A stretch of 64,000 nt of DNA from Cornus controversa (Eukaryota; Streptophyta; Magnoliopsida; Cornales; Cornaceae): assembly GCA_026545225.1 (NCBI GenBank), contig CM048845.1, forward strand, positions 84,409,033-84,473,032, given 5' to 3'. Shown here in pieces: positions 24,847-36,924 of the stretch. Each line of letters begins with the position of its first letter. Position 1 is the stretch's first letter. A program made the position numbers and the translations under genes. Under the pieces are notes generated by a model that ran no database searches, was not told the DNA's origin, and saw nothing but the letters and a program-made list of their open reading frames with translations.

Positions 24847-26142
24847 GGGGCATATATCTTAAATCTGAACACTTGCAATCCTCATTACCTGTGTGTAGGG
24901 GAATAAGTTAAAATGTGATCATAATCACTAGAATTATGAATTTTTGCAAAGAAGAATTATGAAGTTAATGAAATGGTGTTAAAATGGTCTTCTTTTCTTC
25001 CCTTGTATTGTGTGTTGTGTCATGGAGAGAATTATTATATATACATATATACACAACTAAATTTGTATTGATTATTTGATTACTCTGTTACAACTCAACA
25101 ACTCATGGGTTGTTTCTCTTTTTATACATTGTTGTCGAAGTTAGAGATCATCCATCCATCAGGTAAATCAAACAAGCCATCAGATTAGGTGGATGATGGT
25201 ACTGACATTATGAGCAAAATAAGATACATGCCTAATCTTCAATATTATTTTGCTCTCATAATCAAGCCTTCACATTCTTAGGGAATCCATCTTAAGCAAT
25301 ATTTTGTTCTCAATCTCAAGTCTTCACATTCTTAGTCAAGGTTTTAAGATTGCATCAAGTAAACTGCCTTTATGTTTTGCCATTCAATAAGGATGCCTTC
25401 ACTTTCACAATAATCCTAAAAAACGAACTCTGCTTGGGATTTTATAGAAACAAAGTTATTCTTAATGAAATTTCATTATCCACATCTCGTAGATTTTGTG
25501 ATTTCAAAATATTAATAATTCACCAACGGGACACTCCATGTGCCCGGTGGTGGATCACAAGATTCTCTAAGAGATCCGGCACCACAAAAAAATAAAATTA
25601 AATAAATAACATAAATGTTATAGTCTCTAAAATTCAAAACCACCCTTTTAAGTAAATGTTATTTTCACATTATGTAATCAAACTCAACCAAGAGACTACT
25701 AAACAATTTCAATTTCCACTCATTAATATGCTCTTTTCAATTGAAATCAAAGAAAATAATTTGAAATGTAAACTAATATGATCTTAGACATAAAATCTAC
25801 CCTACCAAACACAATATTTATATACTTCTTAGAAAAAGGCACTTGCATCGACTATCATTCGAAGAACATTAGCTTAAATTTTGAATTAACATAACCAACC
25901 CGATCCTCTCCAATACATATTTGTGTATTGTATCGTATTGTTTTTTTTGTTTTTCCTAAATCACATTTTATTAACCCACCAAAACAAGGTAACACACTCC
26001 AGGCCAAAGGCAAGGAGAACTACAACATATACAGGAGAAATACAACCAAATTAAAACAAAATGCTGAGTGTATTGTATTGTTGTATATAAATAAATTGAG
26101 AATGTAATAATACTCCACAACACCATTAGATGCAACAACGAT

Positions 26143-26199
<57 letters not shown>

Positions 26200-26212
26200 C
26201 ATTCTTCACTTA
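24847..26212. other. 3' UTR and intergenic DNA
   Basis: It contains the presumed 3' UTR of the RING gene and a degenerate direct repeat near 25236-25340 (ATTTTGYTCTC...CTTCACATTCTTAG, about 76-bp spacing). No gene is seen. Confidence 0.4.
26146..26198. repeat. (TA)n microsatellite
   Basis: About 53 bp of pure TA, 14 bp before the target duplication of the hAT element that follows. Confidence 0.95.
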
Positions 26213-26220
26213 ATAGTGTT

Positions 26221-27128
26221 TAGCGCCGGCTTAAGACAATTTGAGGCCTAATGCAGAAAAACACCATATGGTCAGATATTTAATTCATTAATATAAAATT
26301 ATATCAACAAATTATTTATAAATCATTCTTTTTGCCTCTTCAAATACAAAATCACTAGTTAAATGATTGTATTGAAAGTATTTTTAATACTTCTTGTGCA
26401 TTTGAGTATATAATTAATAGGAGTTAATATATATTTTCTTACCTTTTAAAATTGTTTTACATTTAAATTCACATTTTTTTTTTTGTATGTTGATAAAAAA
26501 AATTACAAATAAAATAAACACCCCTACCTTGTGTTCCAACTCTTGGGACACACATGCATAAGGGCATGAAAAATGATAAAAGAGAGAAAATGTGTGATTA
26601 AATAAGAAAATAGGTGGGAGAGAAGAAGATGAATAAAGGAGAGATCCGCGCCAGAAAAGAAAAAAGTTAGGAGATAAGAAGAGATAAGTTTAAAAAATAC
26701 AAGAGAAAAAAAAATAAGACTACAAAATAATTTGAGTTAAAAGAAGAATATTACTTGTCAAAAGTTAATATCAGAAAGTGTTATCAATTTCTCACAATTA
26801 AAGAAAAAAAAAGTTAATATAGAAAAGTTTTATCAATTTCCACAACTATTCATGTGATACATATTCAATAATTAATATTACACGGCTATGTAGTGATAGA
26901 GAAGAAAAAAGAACGTGGGATGAGGAGAAGACAAAAAAAAAAGAGAGATGAGATAAGGAAATGAATAAGAGTTTTAATAGAAAGTGGAATAAAAAGTTTT
27001 AGAAATTATTAAATTATTTGAAGTCACTATTAAATCTCTACAATTGGTTGGGCGTAATATAAAGAAATAAATTTTTTAGAAAATCTAATCCTATGTAGAA
27101 ATAGAAAATTAAGGCTCAAGTCGCCCTG
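26221..27128. mobile_element. Non-autonomous hAT element (908 bp) with perfect 8-bp target duplication
   Basis: The element is bounded by identical atagtgtt words at 26213-26220 and 27129-27136. The left terminus is TAGCGCCGGCTTAAGAC; the right terminus, inverted, is CAGGGCGACTTGAGCC. The subterminal GAGGCCTAATGC and TTAAGGCTCAAG words are of the kind seen in plant hAT elements. The interior is AT-rich and purine-rich with no transposase frame. Confidence 0.85.
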
Positions 27129-27863
27129 ATAGTGTTATAATGTTGCAACTTGATTTAATAATATATTGTTTAAGTATTGTATCTATAAAGTAAATGTGTT
27201 GTATGAATATTTATACAATATTGCAAGTGTTTGCATTTTTGAATTAGTGTGTTTTATTCTGAATTTACAAGTTATTCTATTGTAATTTAGAGATTATGGG
27301 TTTAAAATTGAAAATAACTTATTTATAAAAAGATAAAATTGTGTACATAGAATGATCTCCAAATTTCGCAATGACAAAATCGTTTTGTCTTTTTTTTTTT
27401 TTTTTTTTTTTTTTAATTTTGACCTACCAAACCAGACGTTTCCATTCTAGGTATGCTTTTAGAAAAAAGGCACATGCACCAGCTAGTACTGACCTAAAGT
27501 TCCAGATATTTCTGGTTTCTAACCCCCAGCTCCTTTTTGCGAGGGGTAATAATGGAAATCCATTGCCGGTGGTTGGAGGATAATTTCCTCTCTCCACCTA
27601 AACAGATCCAAGCCGCCAACAATTCAAAATCTCGTCGAGACAATAGCGAAATACCAAAATTTCCGAGAATATCCTTCCTTCACTTCAGTTTTTGATTCTC
27701 TCTGATTCTTTGCTATGCTGCGCAGGGGCGTACATTAGTGTTAAACCAACCTCGGTCTTCGACGGAGTCCCCAACGTTTCAGACACACACTAAAAACTCT
27801 CCCCAACCCCCTGTCTCTCAAACATACACTCTCTCTCTCTTCTTTCTGATCTGGACCTCGAAA
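27129..27863 (+). promoter_or_regulatory. Upstream region and 5' UTR of the PPT gene
   Basis: This interval separates the hAT element from the PPT start codon. It includes a T-run at about 27390-27414 and a CT-rich leader (CTCTCTCTCTTCTTTCTG) immediately before the ATG, a common feature of plant leaders. No TATA box could be fixed with confidence. The hAT insertion lies within about 740 bp of the start codon, inside probable promoter range. Confidence 0.4.
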
Positions 27864-30800
27864 ATGCAGAGCAGTGCATTTACCTTCTCGCCTTCGCTTT
27901 CGCTTCCAAAACCTCGAAGACCTCTCAACCCTAGTTCTCCATGTAGATTCAATCCTCTGTCTATATCGTTGCCTTCGAGATCGATTGATTTCATCTCCGT
28001 CAATGGCGTCTCTGCGTCGTCGTCTCGGCGATTGCCTTCAATCTCTTGTTCATCGTCGTGGTCGTCGGGACTGAATAGCTGGATTTCGGCTCCGCCTCTG
28101 GTTCCAGAGCGTGAATCGGATGCTTTCGAGGTTAGGGCAACGTCGGTCCCCGAGAGTGCCGGCGAGAGTGCGAAGTCTGAGAGCTTGGCGAGTACGTTGC
28201 AGCTTGGAGCTCTGTTCGGACTCTGGTACCTTTTCAACATATACTTCAATATCTACAACAAACAGGTTCGTGATTTTCTGTGTCTAAAGTATACGTGTAA
28301 CTATGCATTTTCGTTGTATGAAATCTGATGTATTGTCGATTATATGTTCTTAATTTGCTTTGATCTGGCTTGTAATGTGTGTGCGCGTCTATTTATATAC
28401 TATATATACATTTCTTTTGATAGTTTTTATATAAAAAGACACATCATGTAAGTATGCATTTGTTAGAAGATTTCTGGAATTGTGTTTCATGAACTGATAT
28501 TTGAATAACCTATCAAATGAGGCTGAGTTTGGTTAAATTTAGAGGATCTGATCTTACTATTGATTTTTAGGAATTACATAGTTTCTTAAGATTTACTTGT
28601 TAGAGTTTGTTGAAATTTTCCACTTACTGAACTTTGTTGAGTTTTTAAAACAAATTTCTTTTACCATGCAAAAGCATGAATTTTAGTGTTGCAATAAAAG
28701 GATTAATTCTTGCTCTTAATTTGCTTTCCTCTGCTTTTGATTTATGCAAATAATGAAGTCCCTGAAAAAGTCAGATTGTGGACAAATAAATTAAAAATTA
28801 GATGACATGATATAAATTTATCTTGTATTCCCATTGCTGTTTAAGAAATCAGTAATATGTGCTTAAAGCTTCGAATTATGATTTAGTATTCAAACTGTCT
28901 CAATTGTTGATGCAATTAACGATTAAGAGAGTACTGCATGTTAAAATTTCTGTATTGGAACTACTGATAGACTGATAGAGAAAGAATAACATGATTGATA
29001 ATTTTTGTCATTAACAGGTTCTGAAAGTCTTCCCATATCCAGTAACTGTAACCACAGTACAATTTGCGGTTGGAACTGTACTTGTTCTTTTTATGTGGAC
29101 ATCTAATCTCTACAAACGGCCTAAAATTAGTGGTTCACAGGTATTTCTACATTATGCTGAAATGGTTGTATTGTGTAACAAGTGATCGTTTTATCATGGT
29201 GGCTGAAAATTTGACTGTTTACTTGACAGCTTGTAGCAATCCTGCCGTTGGCAGTGGTGCACACCTTAGGCAACCTTTTCACTAACATGAGTCTTGGAAA
29301 AGTTGCTGTTTCGTTCACTCACACAATTAAAGCCATGGAGCCCTTTTTCTCAGTTGTCCTTTCAGCTATGTTTCTAGGAGAGGTGTGCATTTTATATGAT
29401 TTTACTTGTCTGTTTCCCAGTTTATTTGTATGCTTGATGGAGATTAGATTCTTACTCTCAATTCCGACTACGCGAGGTTGAAAGAAATTTTCATCCCTTT
29501 AAGCTGCCATCATTGCATCTATTCTTGTGAAAATGATCACTATCAATTGCTGGCTTGACTGTTGATGGGACATGATATAGGATGATTATTCAGAGATTTG
29601 TACCTTTATATTGGCAATACTCATTGTTGTACGAGTTGTTTTAACTTTTTCTCTCTAATCATCCTGCTGAAACAGATTCCTACCCCCTGGGTAGTTTCTT
29701 CTCTTGTACCAATTGTTGGTGGAGTGGCACTTGCATCATTGACTGAGGCCTCTTTCAATTGGTGAGGAACTACCAAGCATTTTTGTTCTTTGTTATTGCC
29801 CCCTTCTGTTTCTTCCCCAAAATCTGGGAAAATTAAAAGAAATTGAAGAAGTATATATCTCCTTCTAGCTTGAGATTTTTATTTACCTTAGGTCAGTTGG
29901 GATTCTTCTAAAATCACCTAGTAAATAGTAATTGAAGTGTTTTTTATTCTAAATTCTATATATGAGACAGCAACCCTTATTTATCTATAGTCCCGTTCTA
30001 TGGTTGATTTAATTGATTGGCTAATGTCAATTTTTCTCCTTTTGTGAAACAGGGCTGGTTTTTGGAGTGCAATGGCTTCTAATTTGACCAACCAATCTCG
30101 TAATGTCCTTAGCAAAAAGTTCATGGTTAAGAAAGAGGTATTCTTCACTGATTGTTTTATAGGTTCACAGTCACCACAATGTTAGAGAACAGTATGCTAA
30201 TAATTTGAGCAAGTTTTTTTTTATTGATTTTCTGAACAATGTTCTTTCTTTTTCTATATTGATGACAAGTACTTATGTGGAGGGCAGATGTAGCTTAATC
30301 AATTTGTTTTAGTATATATTTTTTATACATATATTGTGAAATTTGTTTGAACAATCTTCTTTCTTTTCCAGCACAATAGAATGGATTTTTTTTCTTATTT
30401 TTTACTTTCTTTATTATGTTTAATTGGTAAATTTTTGTTCTAATACAGGAATCTTTGGACAACATTACTCTCTTCTCAATAATAACAATTATGTCCTTTT
30501 TCTTGTTGGCCCCTGTTACTCTTTTCATGGAAGGAGTCAAAGTCACCCCTTCATACCTGCAATCTGCTGTGAGTAAATTTTGAGAGCTAGAAATTACTTG
30601 TGCTTCATGTTCTTTGGTTCACATAAAAATCATCTTTTATACTTTGGTCTCTGAAATCTATATGGTTTGCTTGTCAGGGATTGAATGTTAAACAGGTTTA
30701 CATTAGGTCCTTCATTGCTGCACTCTGCTTCCATGCGTATCAGCAGGTAAGCATTTCAAATGTTGTGTTTCTTTCATTTTTCTTTTTTAAGTGATATGTC

Positions 30801-32528
30801 ATGTGTTATTTAAGCTTGTTTAGTTTATTTATCTAGCAACTGCCGGTAACTCTTTCAAGTTGAACTTAAAAGTATAACACTCACTTTAGTTTAAACTGAA
30901 CTGTTGAATCTATAGTATCACAGCACAGTACTGTGTGTTGCTAAGATGGGTCGAATGCATCGATGAGTTCAAATGAAAATGTTGTTTATCTCTTGCTAGT
31001 TTGGTAATTTTTTCTAGGACTTGTATATTTTTACAAGTGTTTTTAATATGTTGCTGGAAACTTTTAGGATGTTGTTGCACATGTCTAAACTAGTTGTGAA
31101 ATCACTATTGGAGAAAATTACCTATTAATTGCAAAGCAAAATTCTGGACAAAATGGTTTAGTTATGTGCACCAAAAGTTAAACCACATATAGAGTGATGC
31201 AGTCATTTTTCTCAAAAATAAAAATATATAGTGATATGGTCAAATTAAAATTGGTGCAAAGATAAGAGGAAGGTAAATAAAAAACGTGGGTGGGGAAGTT
31301 GTGAGAAAATATTTAGCAAATAGAAATAATATATAAAAGGTGCAAAGTCCTATGCGTAGGTCACTCGCCATCATCAATATCCAGATACCTGGCATCTTTT
31401 CACTAAGCATGGAATGTTTTGCCTCAACTTTTAAGGTGTCACTTTGTAATCAGTACCCCTACCATATTGTTCTTATCTTTAACAATTTATTTATTTATTT
31501 ATTTTCTTTTTTAAGAAAAAGGAAAGTATACTCTCACACACATGCTCCGTTGGGCTTGAACCCTCAACCTACCCTTTGGGGAGGTCAGGACCTTGACAAA
31601 GAATATTTTCTTATTCATTGTCTTTTCTTTATGGCTACAAGTGTTCAATGCACTCTTGTGATTATTGCATAAAATTATTCTTTCTTTCTTTTTTTATTTT
31701 CCATATTTTCTTGTTAAATAATTTATACTTTCTTGCTACATATCACTCAAAGTCTATTGTTTATATATTGTTGAATTTTTAATAACACTCTGCATTTCGT
31801 GATATTGTATTAATCCACGGACTTGCAGGAATTTAATTTTCATATTTTCAACATTGAGAAGTGTTCAACTAGATTGATATTAAAAAAAGACTGGACTCCT
31901 GCAAATCCCTTTAGCACTTACTGTTGAGCTATTCTTATGCATTAATTAATAATTTAATTTATGAAAGATGGTGCGCCTGGGTGCTCTCTCTCATTCAGAG
32001 AAAGCCTCTTTAATGATATAGAGATACATTAAAGCATCCCGTCAAGCACATGTTGAAAGACTTATATTTTTCTTCTATTTCTCCATCATCTATTAGGAAG
32101 GTTGTCTTCCTTGTGATAATGCTAATGTGAGTTTGTTATGCAGGTTTCTTATATGATATTGCAGAGGGTATCCCCAGTCACCCACTCTGTGGGCAATTGT
32201 GTGAAGCGGGTGGTGGTGATTGTGACATCTATTCTCTTCTTCCGCACACATGTCACACCTATCAACTCTCTGGGTATGATAGCTTAAATTTGACACAAAA
32301 ACCAACAAAATATGAATAATTAAAAGAACTCTATTTATTCTTTCTTTGATAAAAAAGAATATTCTTTACATTTTTTAGTTCAACTTTTATAGTCTTATAG
32401 ACCCCCTATTGTTCCATTTACAGAAAACTTTTCCCCCGTGTTTTGTTGCAGGTACTGGAGTGGCTCTCGCTGGAGTGTTCCTTTATTCAAGGGTGAAGCG
32501 CATAAAGCCAAAGGCAAAAACAGCTTGA
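27864..32528 (+). CDS. PPT1: Phosphoenolpyruvate/phosphate translocator, plastid inner envelope
   Basis: Nine exons (27864-28265, 29018-29140, 29230-29382, 29676-29761, 30053-30137, 30449-30568, 30678-30746, 32144-32273, 32452-32528) join in frame to 414 residues. Residues 1 to about 92 form a Ser/Pro/Arg-rich transit peptide ending near VRA (90-92). The mature part starts with [20 protein letters not shown] and continues with [89 protein letters not shown] and [14 protein letters not shown]. These blocks match the PPT branch of the plastidic phosphate-translocator family. Such proteins exchange phosphoenolpyruvate for phosphate, feeding the shikimate pathway and fatty-acid synthesis. Length and exon structure look complete and intact. 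The digit 1 in the symbol is by resemblance; PPT2 is not excluded. Confidence 0.96.
31515..31610 (-). repeat. SINE-like fragment in the eighth intron of PPT
   Basis: On the minus strand the segment reads GGTTGAGGGTTCAAGCCC, close to a tRNA box B, followed by ATGTGTGTGAG. It resembles small tRNA-like repeats of plants, but no full head, tail or flanking duplication is visible. Confidence 0.3.
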
Positions 32529-34134
32529 AGTTTTTAATTGGAAATTTTTTGCTGTTAGTTCACAATTGTAGGATGAGGAAGTTCCATTCAATAACTCATT
32601 TGTATGTCATCTCCTTTATTCTTTTCGGTCTCTGGTATGGTTTATTCTTTTGCTGGACCTCAATAATTTGACTGGCGGCAAAAGTTTTGATCTGGGAAGA
32701 ACATTGTCTGTTGTGTTTTTGTGTTTGTGACGAGCACTTGTTAAGTTTGAGCTGTTCTAAATGTAGGATGTATGGTCCCATATTTGGGATAAGGAATTAA
32801 GAGATTTTCTACTTGGAGAAATGGAACTTTTGAAGTAGATTAATTCTTTGGTGTATGACACACTTGATTGGTGGGATATTGTTTAGGCATTTGTCTTCTG
32901 CTTAAAATTTGTATGATTGGAGGAATAACAAATTAACTAACAGTTGATTTGGGAGAATTATATAAGATGCTTGTTAGCAAATTTAGAGTCAAAATGGGGA
33001 CAGTTGCTTCACTTGGGAATATCACATTCTTGGGCAGGGCTGAAATTCAGTTGAGCATATAGCTGTTTGAGTTCGGCTTGAAACATTTCTCCAAGTCGAG
33101 TCTTAAAATGAGTGTTTGAGCTTGAGTCAGACATTAGCCTCAAACTCTAGCTTGGTTTGTGTAGTCAATGTTGAAACTCTGAACTTGAAATCAAGCTTAA
33201 CTTGAAATTAAGATTGTTTAGGTGAAAAATGTATTAAATTCAAATAAGTCTTGATAAACAAGTGATATTCACTAGAAATACCCGTTTATTGTATGTTTCT
33301 GACCTTATATTGTCGGCCGAGCCGAGTATGTGAAACTGCTTGGCTTGTTTGGAGCCTTGTTTCTGTTGCCGATCGCATTTTCCTGCACAATAATTACAAT
33401 AGAGTCTTGAAGCTCACAGTACCTCATGCACAGAAGATCTTGATCATTATCTTCATCTCACAGTACCTAATGCGAAAGAAAGCTATAATATGACTTACGA
33501 GTTTATACCAGATGTACCGTTACGTCGATGCCACAAATATGGAATAACTGCAAGTGGTATGAATATGTTTATGATAAACTAAGAATAATGCTTCATTTGC
33601 TAGAAAGGAAGAAAATTAGACGAATGGAAGAGAAAAAATAAAAAATGAGACATTTTTAGAAAAGATGTTGCGTTTTTCCTTCTTTTTATTTGGTTGGATT
33701 GAAGAGAAGATGAGAATGAAATAATAATTTGTTTGTTATGAGAGAAAAAATAAAAGTTTTAATTTATTTTTATCATTATACCCATCACTATATATATTAC
33801 TATGGTTTATCATATAATTACAAGGATAGTTTTGTAATTTAAAATTATTGGATAAACTTCATTGACACCCCCCTAATGTTTGAGGTATTGTCATTTGGCT
33901 ACAATTTTGTCACCAACACCTCTTGTAATTTGTGCCGTATATCACATACACTCCCTCTAGTCAAAAGTACGCCGTGCAAACCACTTTTTGATGGTGAAAT
34001 GACCATGCTACCATTTGACTTTTAATTTAACTCATTTGAATACTAAATTTACTCTTTTAATCCCGTCTAATGGACCAAAATGCCCCTTCCATCAACCCCA
34101 TATATATATTTATATTATACTATAATATATATAG
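32529..34134. other. PPT 3' UTR and intergenic DNA
   Basis: The presumed 3' UTR runs to roughly 32830. Near 33033-33230 lies a degenerate GCTTGAG/CTCGAG-word repeat beginning CAGGGCTGAAATTCAG, probably an old hAT-type MITE. Near 33860-33960 a segment resembles the gacctcccctgaggtttg family. No gene is seen. Confidence 0.35.
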
Positions 34135-34452
34135 CATGTATATATAATTATTTATTTTCATAAATAATAATGTTAACATAAAATAAAAAATAATTAAAAT
34201 TATCTTTCTTTTTCTGTATATATACACACACACAAAATAATATAACCTATATATACAATTATTTATGACCATAAATACTATTGTTAACATAAAATAAAAA
34301 AGAACTAAAATTGTCTTTCTTTTCTCTATCTATACATATACACTATAATATATAACCTATATATATAATTATTTATTTTCATAAATACTAATGTTAACAT
34401 AAAATAAAAAACTAAACTATTTTTTTTCTTTTTCTCTAGCTATATACATTTA
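34135..34452. repeat. Tandem repeat, about 110-bp unit, interrupted by a MITE
   Basis: AATTATTTATTTTCATAAAT and GTTAACATAAAATAAAAAA recur near 34146, 34256 and 34366. A further partial copy follows the inserted element at about 34725-34780. The intervening element at 34453 therefore inserted into an existing array. Confidence 0.75.
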
Positions 34453-34709
34453 GGAAAATGCTACATGTCCCAAATAAATATCCCGAAATACATCTCGAAT
34501 TTATGTGACATGTGATATGGTGGTTAGTTAATCTAAAAATAGACATCAACATGTATAATAGTAGACCACCGGGACTCCGTGTATGAAAGGAATCGCACTA
34601 ATACTAACTTACCATTTAATCTTATCTCCTAAAATAATGCCCTATATCACCTGTCACATAGATTCGACATATATTTCGGGATATTTATTCGAGACATGTA
34701 GCATTGCTC
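34453..34709. mobile_element. MULE-type MITE (257 bp) with near-perfect 9-bp target duplication
   Basis: The left terminus GGAAAATGCTACATGTCCC and the inverted right terminus GAGCAATGCTACATGTCTC continue as matched arms of about 65 bp containing AATAAATATCCCGAAATA. The flanks atacattta (34444-34452) and atatattta (34710-34718) agree at 8 of 9. There is no coding capacity. Confidence 0.8.
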
Positions 34710-35173
34710 ATATATTTATACTATAATATATAACCTATATATTTAATTATTTATTTTCATAAATATTAATTATTTATTCCCATAAGCAGTGTTTATGTTA
34801 CGATTTTAGAAATGAGTGTGTACCAACTAAGAAAAAAAAATGTTACGATTTTGTTTATTCATAAATAGAACTATTATTTGATAATACAAAAATATTTGGC
34901 TTATTTTAAAAATCATAAACAGAAAAAATATTTTTGTTAATCTTAAATTGTTTAAAAAAAATTCATAACAACAAATTGCTTAAAAAGGAGAATGAATGAA
35001 CATGGGAAATGAATGAATGATAAGAGTACAAAATACCACTCTTGTTTCTTTGACAAGGAAATGATTGAAACCTCTTTGCTTTTCTTCATTAGATAAAGAT
35101 ATATATATTTTTTTAGCACGGGTACTCCTAAGTAACTATTTCTCATTATCAAGTAAAATAGTAATTATTCATA

Positions 35174-36067
35174 GGGAGGCGATATTCACGTTCCCCTTTT
35201 GAACGATTGCACTCTAATATTAAAGGAAAATACTCCTCTATCCCTAACTTTATAAATAAATACTTAACTTTTTCAAATACCATAAGTACCATTTCATTTA
35301 TGGTATGATTTTTTCATCCACTCTCTTTCCCATTAACGTTTTTGGTCTCTCGCTTTCTTAACCCTCTCCTTTTCCGTTTGGCTTCCAACCTCTCACAACT
35401 CTCTTTCTTTGCTTTGTATCTATTATCTCTTCTATGGCTTATTGAATTTTTTCAAGTAACAATGGAACATCTCACAAATGAAGAAATGCCCGAGTTGAGC
35501 AAAATAATTAATCTTGTTAGCATGGGAAGTATTGAAAACTATTAAAATGTGAGACATCAACTCCTTCGATGCTAATGGTGATGATAACTTTTTCTTTTAT
35601 TTTTCTTTTTCTGTTGTATACTTTGAGTTTAGTTTTCGATTTTTTTTCCTTTCTGTTTTTTAAGAATTAATTTGAAATGTCTTTGAATATCTTGAAATTT
35701 AGCTTTTTCATGATAAAAACCCTAATTGTTTTTGTTTTGACAATAAAATCACAAGAACAGTAAACTTATGAAAAGAACAAAAAAAATAAAAAATAAAAAA
35801 GAGTATAATATACAACTATTACATAAAATTTGTCCAGGCCTTTGGCCGCATCAAATTGTTGTGGTAATTGTTTGTTGGTTTAATGAAAGGAGATTTAGGA
35901 GAAAAAGAAAATTATGCACATGCTTTATTAGTGAAAATGATAATTATGATGTTTTAGGATAAATGAGGATGAATTAATGAGCTTAAGATCTTTCTTGTCA
36001 TTTACTTTAAAAGGAAAAAGAAAGTGGAGTGCAATCGTTCAAAAAAAGAGTGCGAATATCTTCTCCC
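35174..36067. mobile_element. Non-autonomous Mutator-like element (894 bp) with perfect 9-bp target duplication
   Basis: The left terminus GGGAGGCGATATTCACG and the inverted right terminus GGGAGAAGATATTCGCAC share TGAACGATTGCACTC further in. Both sides carry ttattcata (35165-35173 and 36068-36076), an exact 9-bp duplication diagnostic of Mutator-like insertion. The interior includes an ATG frame at 35462 (MEHLTNEEMPELSKIINLVS, 27 residues) after a pyrimidine-rich stretch. It looks gene-like and could be a captured fragment, though I cannot assign it. Confidence 0.82.
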
Positions 36068-36924
36068 TTATTCATATTATACCCAATATTTTTTCCTCAA
36101 GACAACTATAAACTTTAACTCTTTCTACCTTCTTTTTACTTAGTTTATACTTTTTTTTGGGTTTGGGCTAAGAGAGAATTTTTTTTTTTGGAACTTTTTT
36201 TTTTATTCGGTCAAAAGAGATCATTTATTCAACAGAGATAACCTTTTTTGTCGTTCCTATCAAAAGAGATAATGGATACTCTAATCTTTTTTTTGGGTCT
36301 TGTCAAAATTAAGAGATAATTTATTCAACAGAGAGAACTATTTTTTTTTTTTGGTCTTTTTTTTATTTTTATGTACCATACTTTTTTTTTCCAGTGTCGT
36401 CAAATGAGATAATTTATTCAACAAAGATAACATTTTTTTTATAATTCTTTTTTTTTTCGTGATGTCAAAAGATAATTTATTCAACAGATATAACCATTTT
36501 TTTGGATTTTTTTTTTTTTTTTGCATAGTATACCTTTTTTTTTTGGATCCCTTTTTTTCAATTCATGTCAAAAGAGATAATTTATTCAAGAATGATAATA
36601 TTTTTTTTTTGGTCCTATCAAAAGAGGTAAAAGAGATAATTTTTTCAACATATATGATTTTTTTTTGCGTATTGTCAAAAGAGTAAGAGATAACTATTTT
36701 TGACTCTTTTTTCGGTTATTTTCTTATTTTTTGGACTCAGTCAAAAGAGACCGAAAGCATTAAAAAGATTGAATACAAGAAGGGATTATCAGAAAGAGTA
36801 GTTGTGTAATTTGAAAAAAAAAATCATTCACTTATGAAGTTAAAGATTAAAAATATTATTTATTTTAAAATGTCAATATAAATGTAAAATAAAAAATAAA
36901 CAGAGAATACGAATATCGATTCTC
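36068..36924. mobile_element. Decayed relative of the Mutator-like family with poly-T/GATAATTTATTCAAC array
   Basis: Many imperfect copies of GTCAAAAGAGATAATTTATT separated by T-runs fill 36190-36740. The stretch after the array (GAAGTTAAAGATTAAAAATA) and the end GAATACGAATATCGATTCTC match the right half of the element at 56347. The left terminus is missing. The orphan position suggests truncation or replacement next to the 35174 element. Confidence 0.6.

Noticed and set aside
26020..26202. Tyr-Ile repeat open frame
   Set aside because: Translation of a (TA)n microsatellite.
27818..28249. 143-codon minus-strand frame
   Set aside because: Antisense shadow of PPT exon 1, whose plus-strand product is clearly the transit peptide and first membrane segment.
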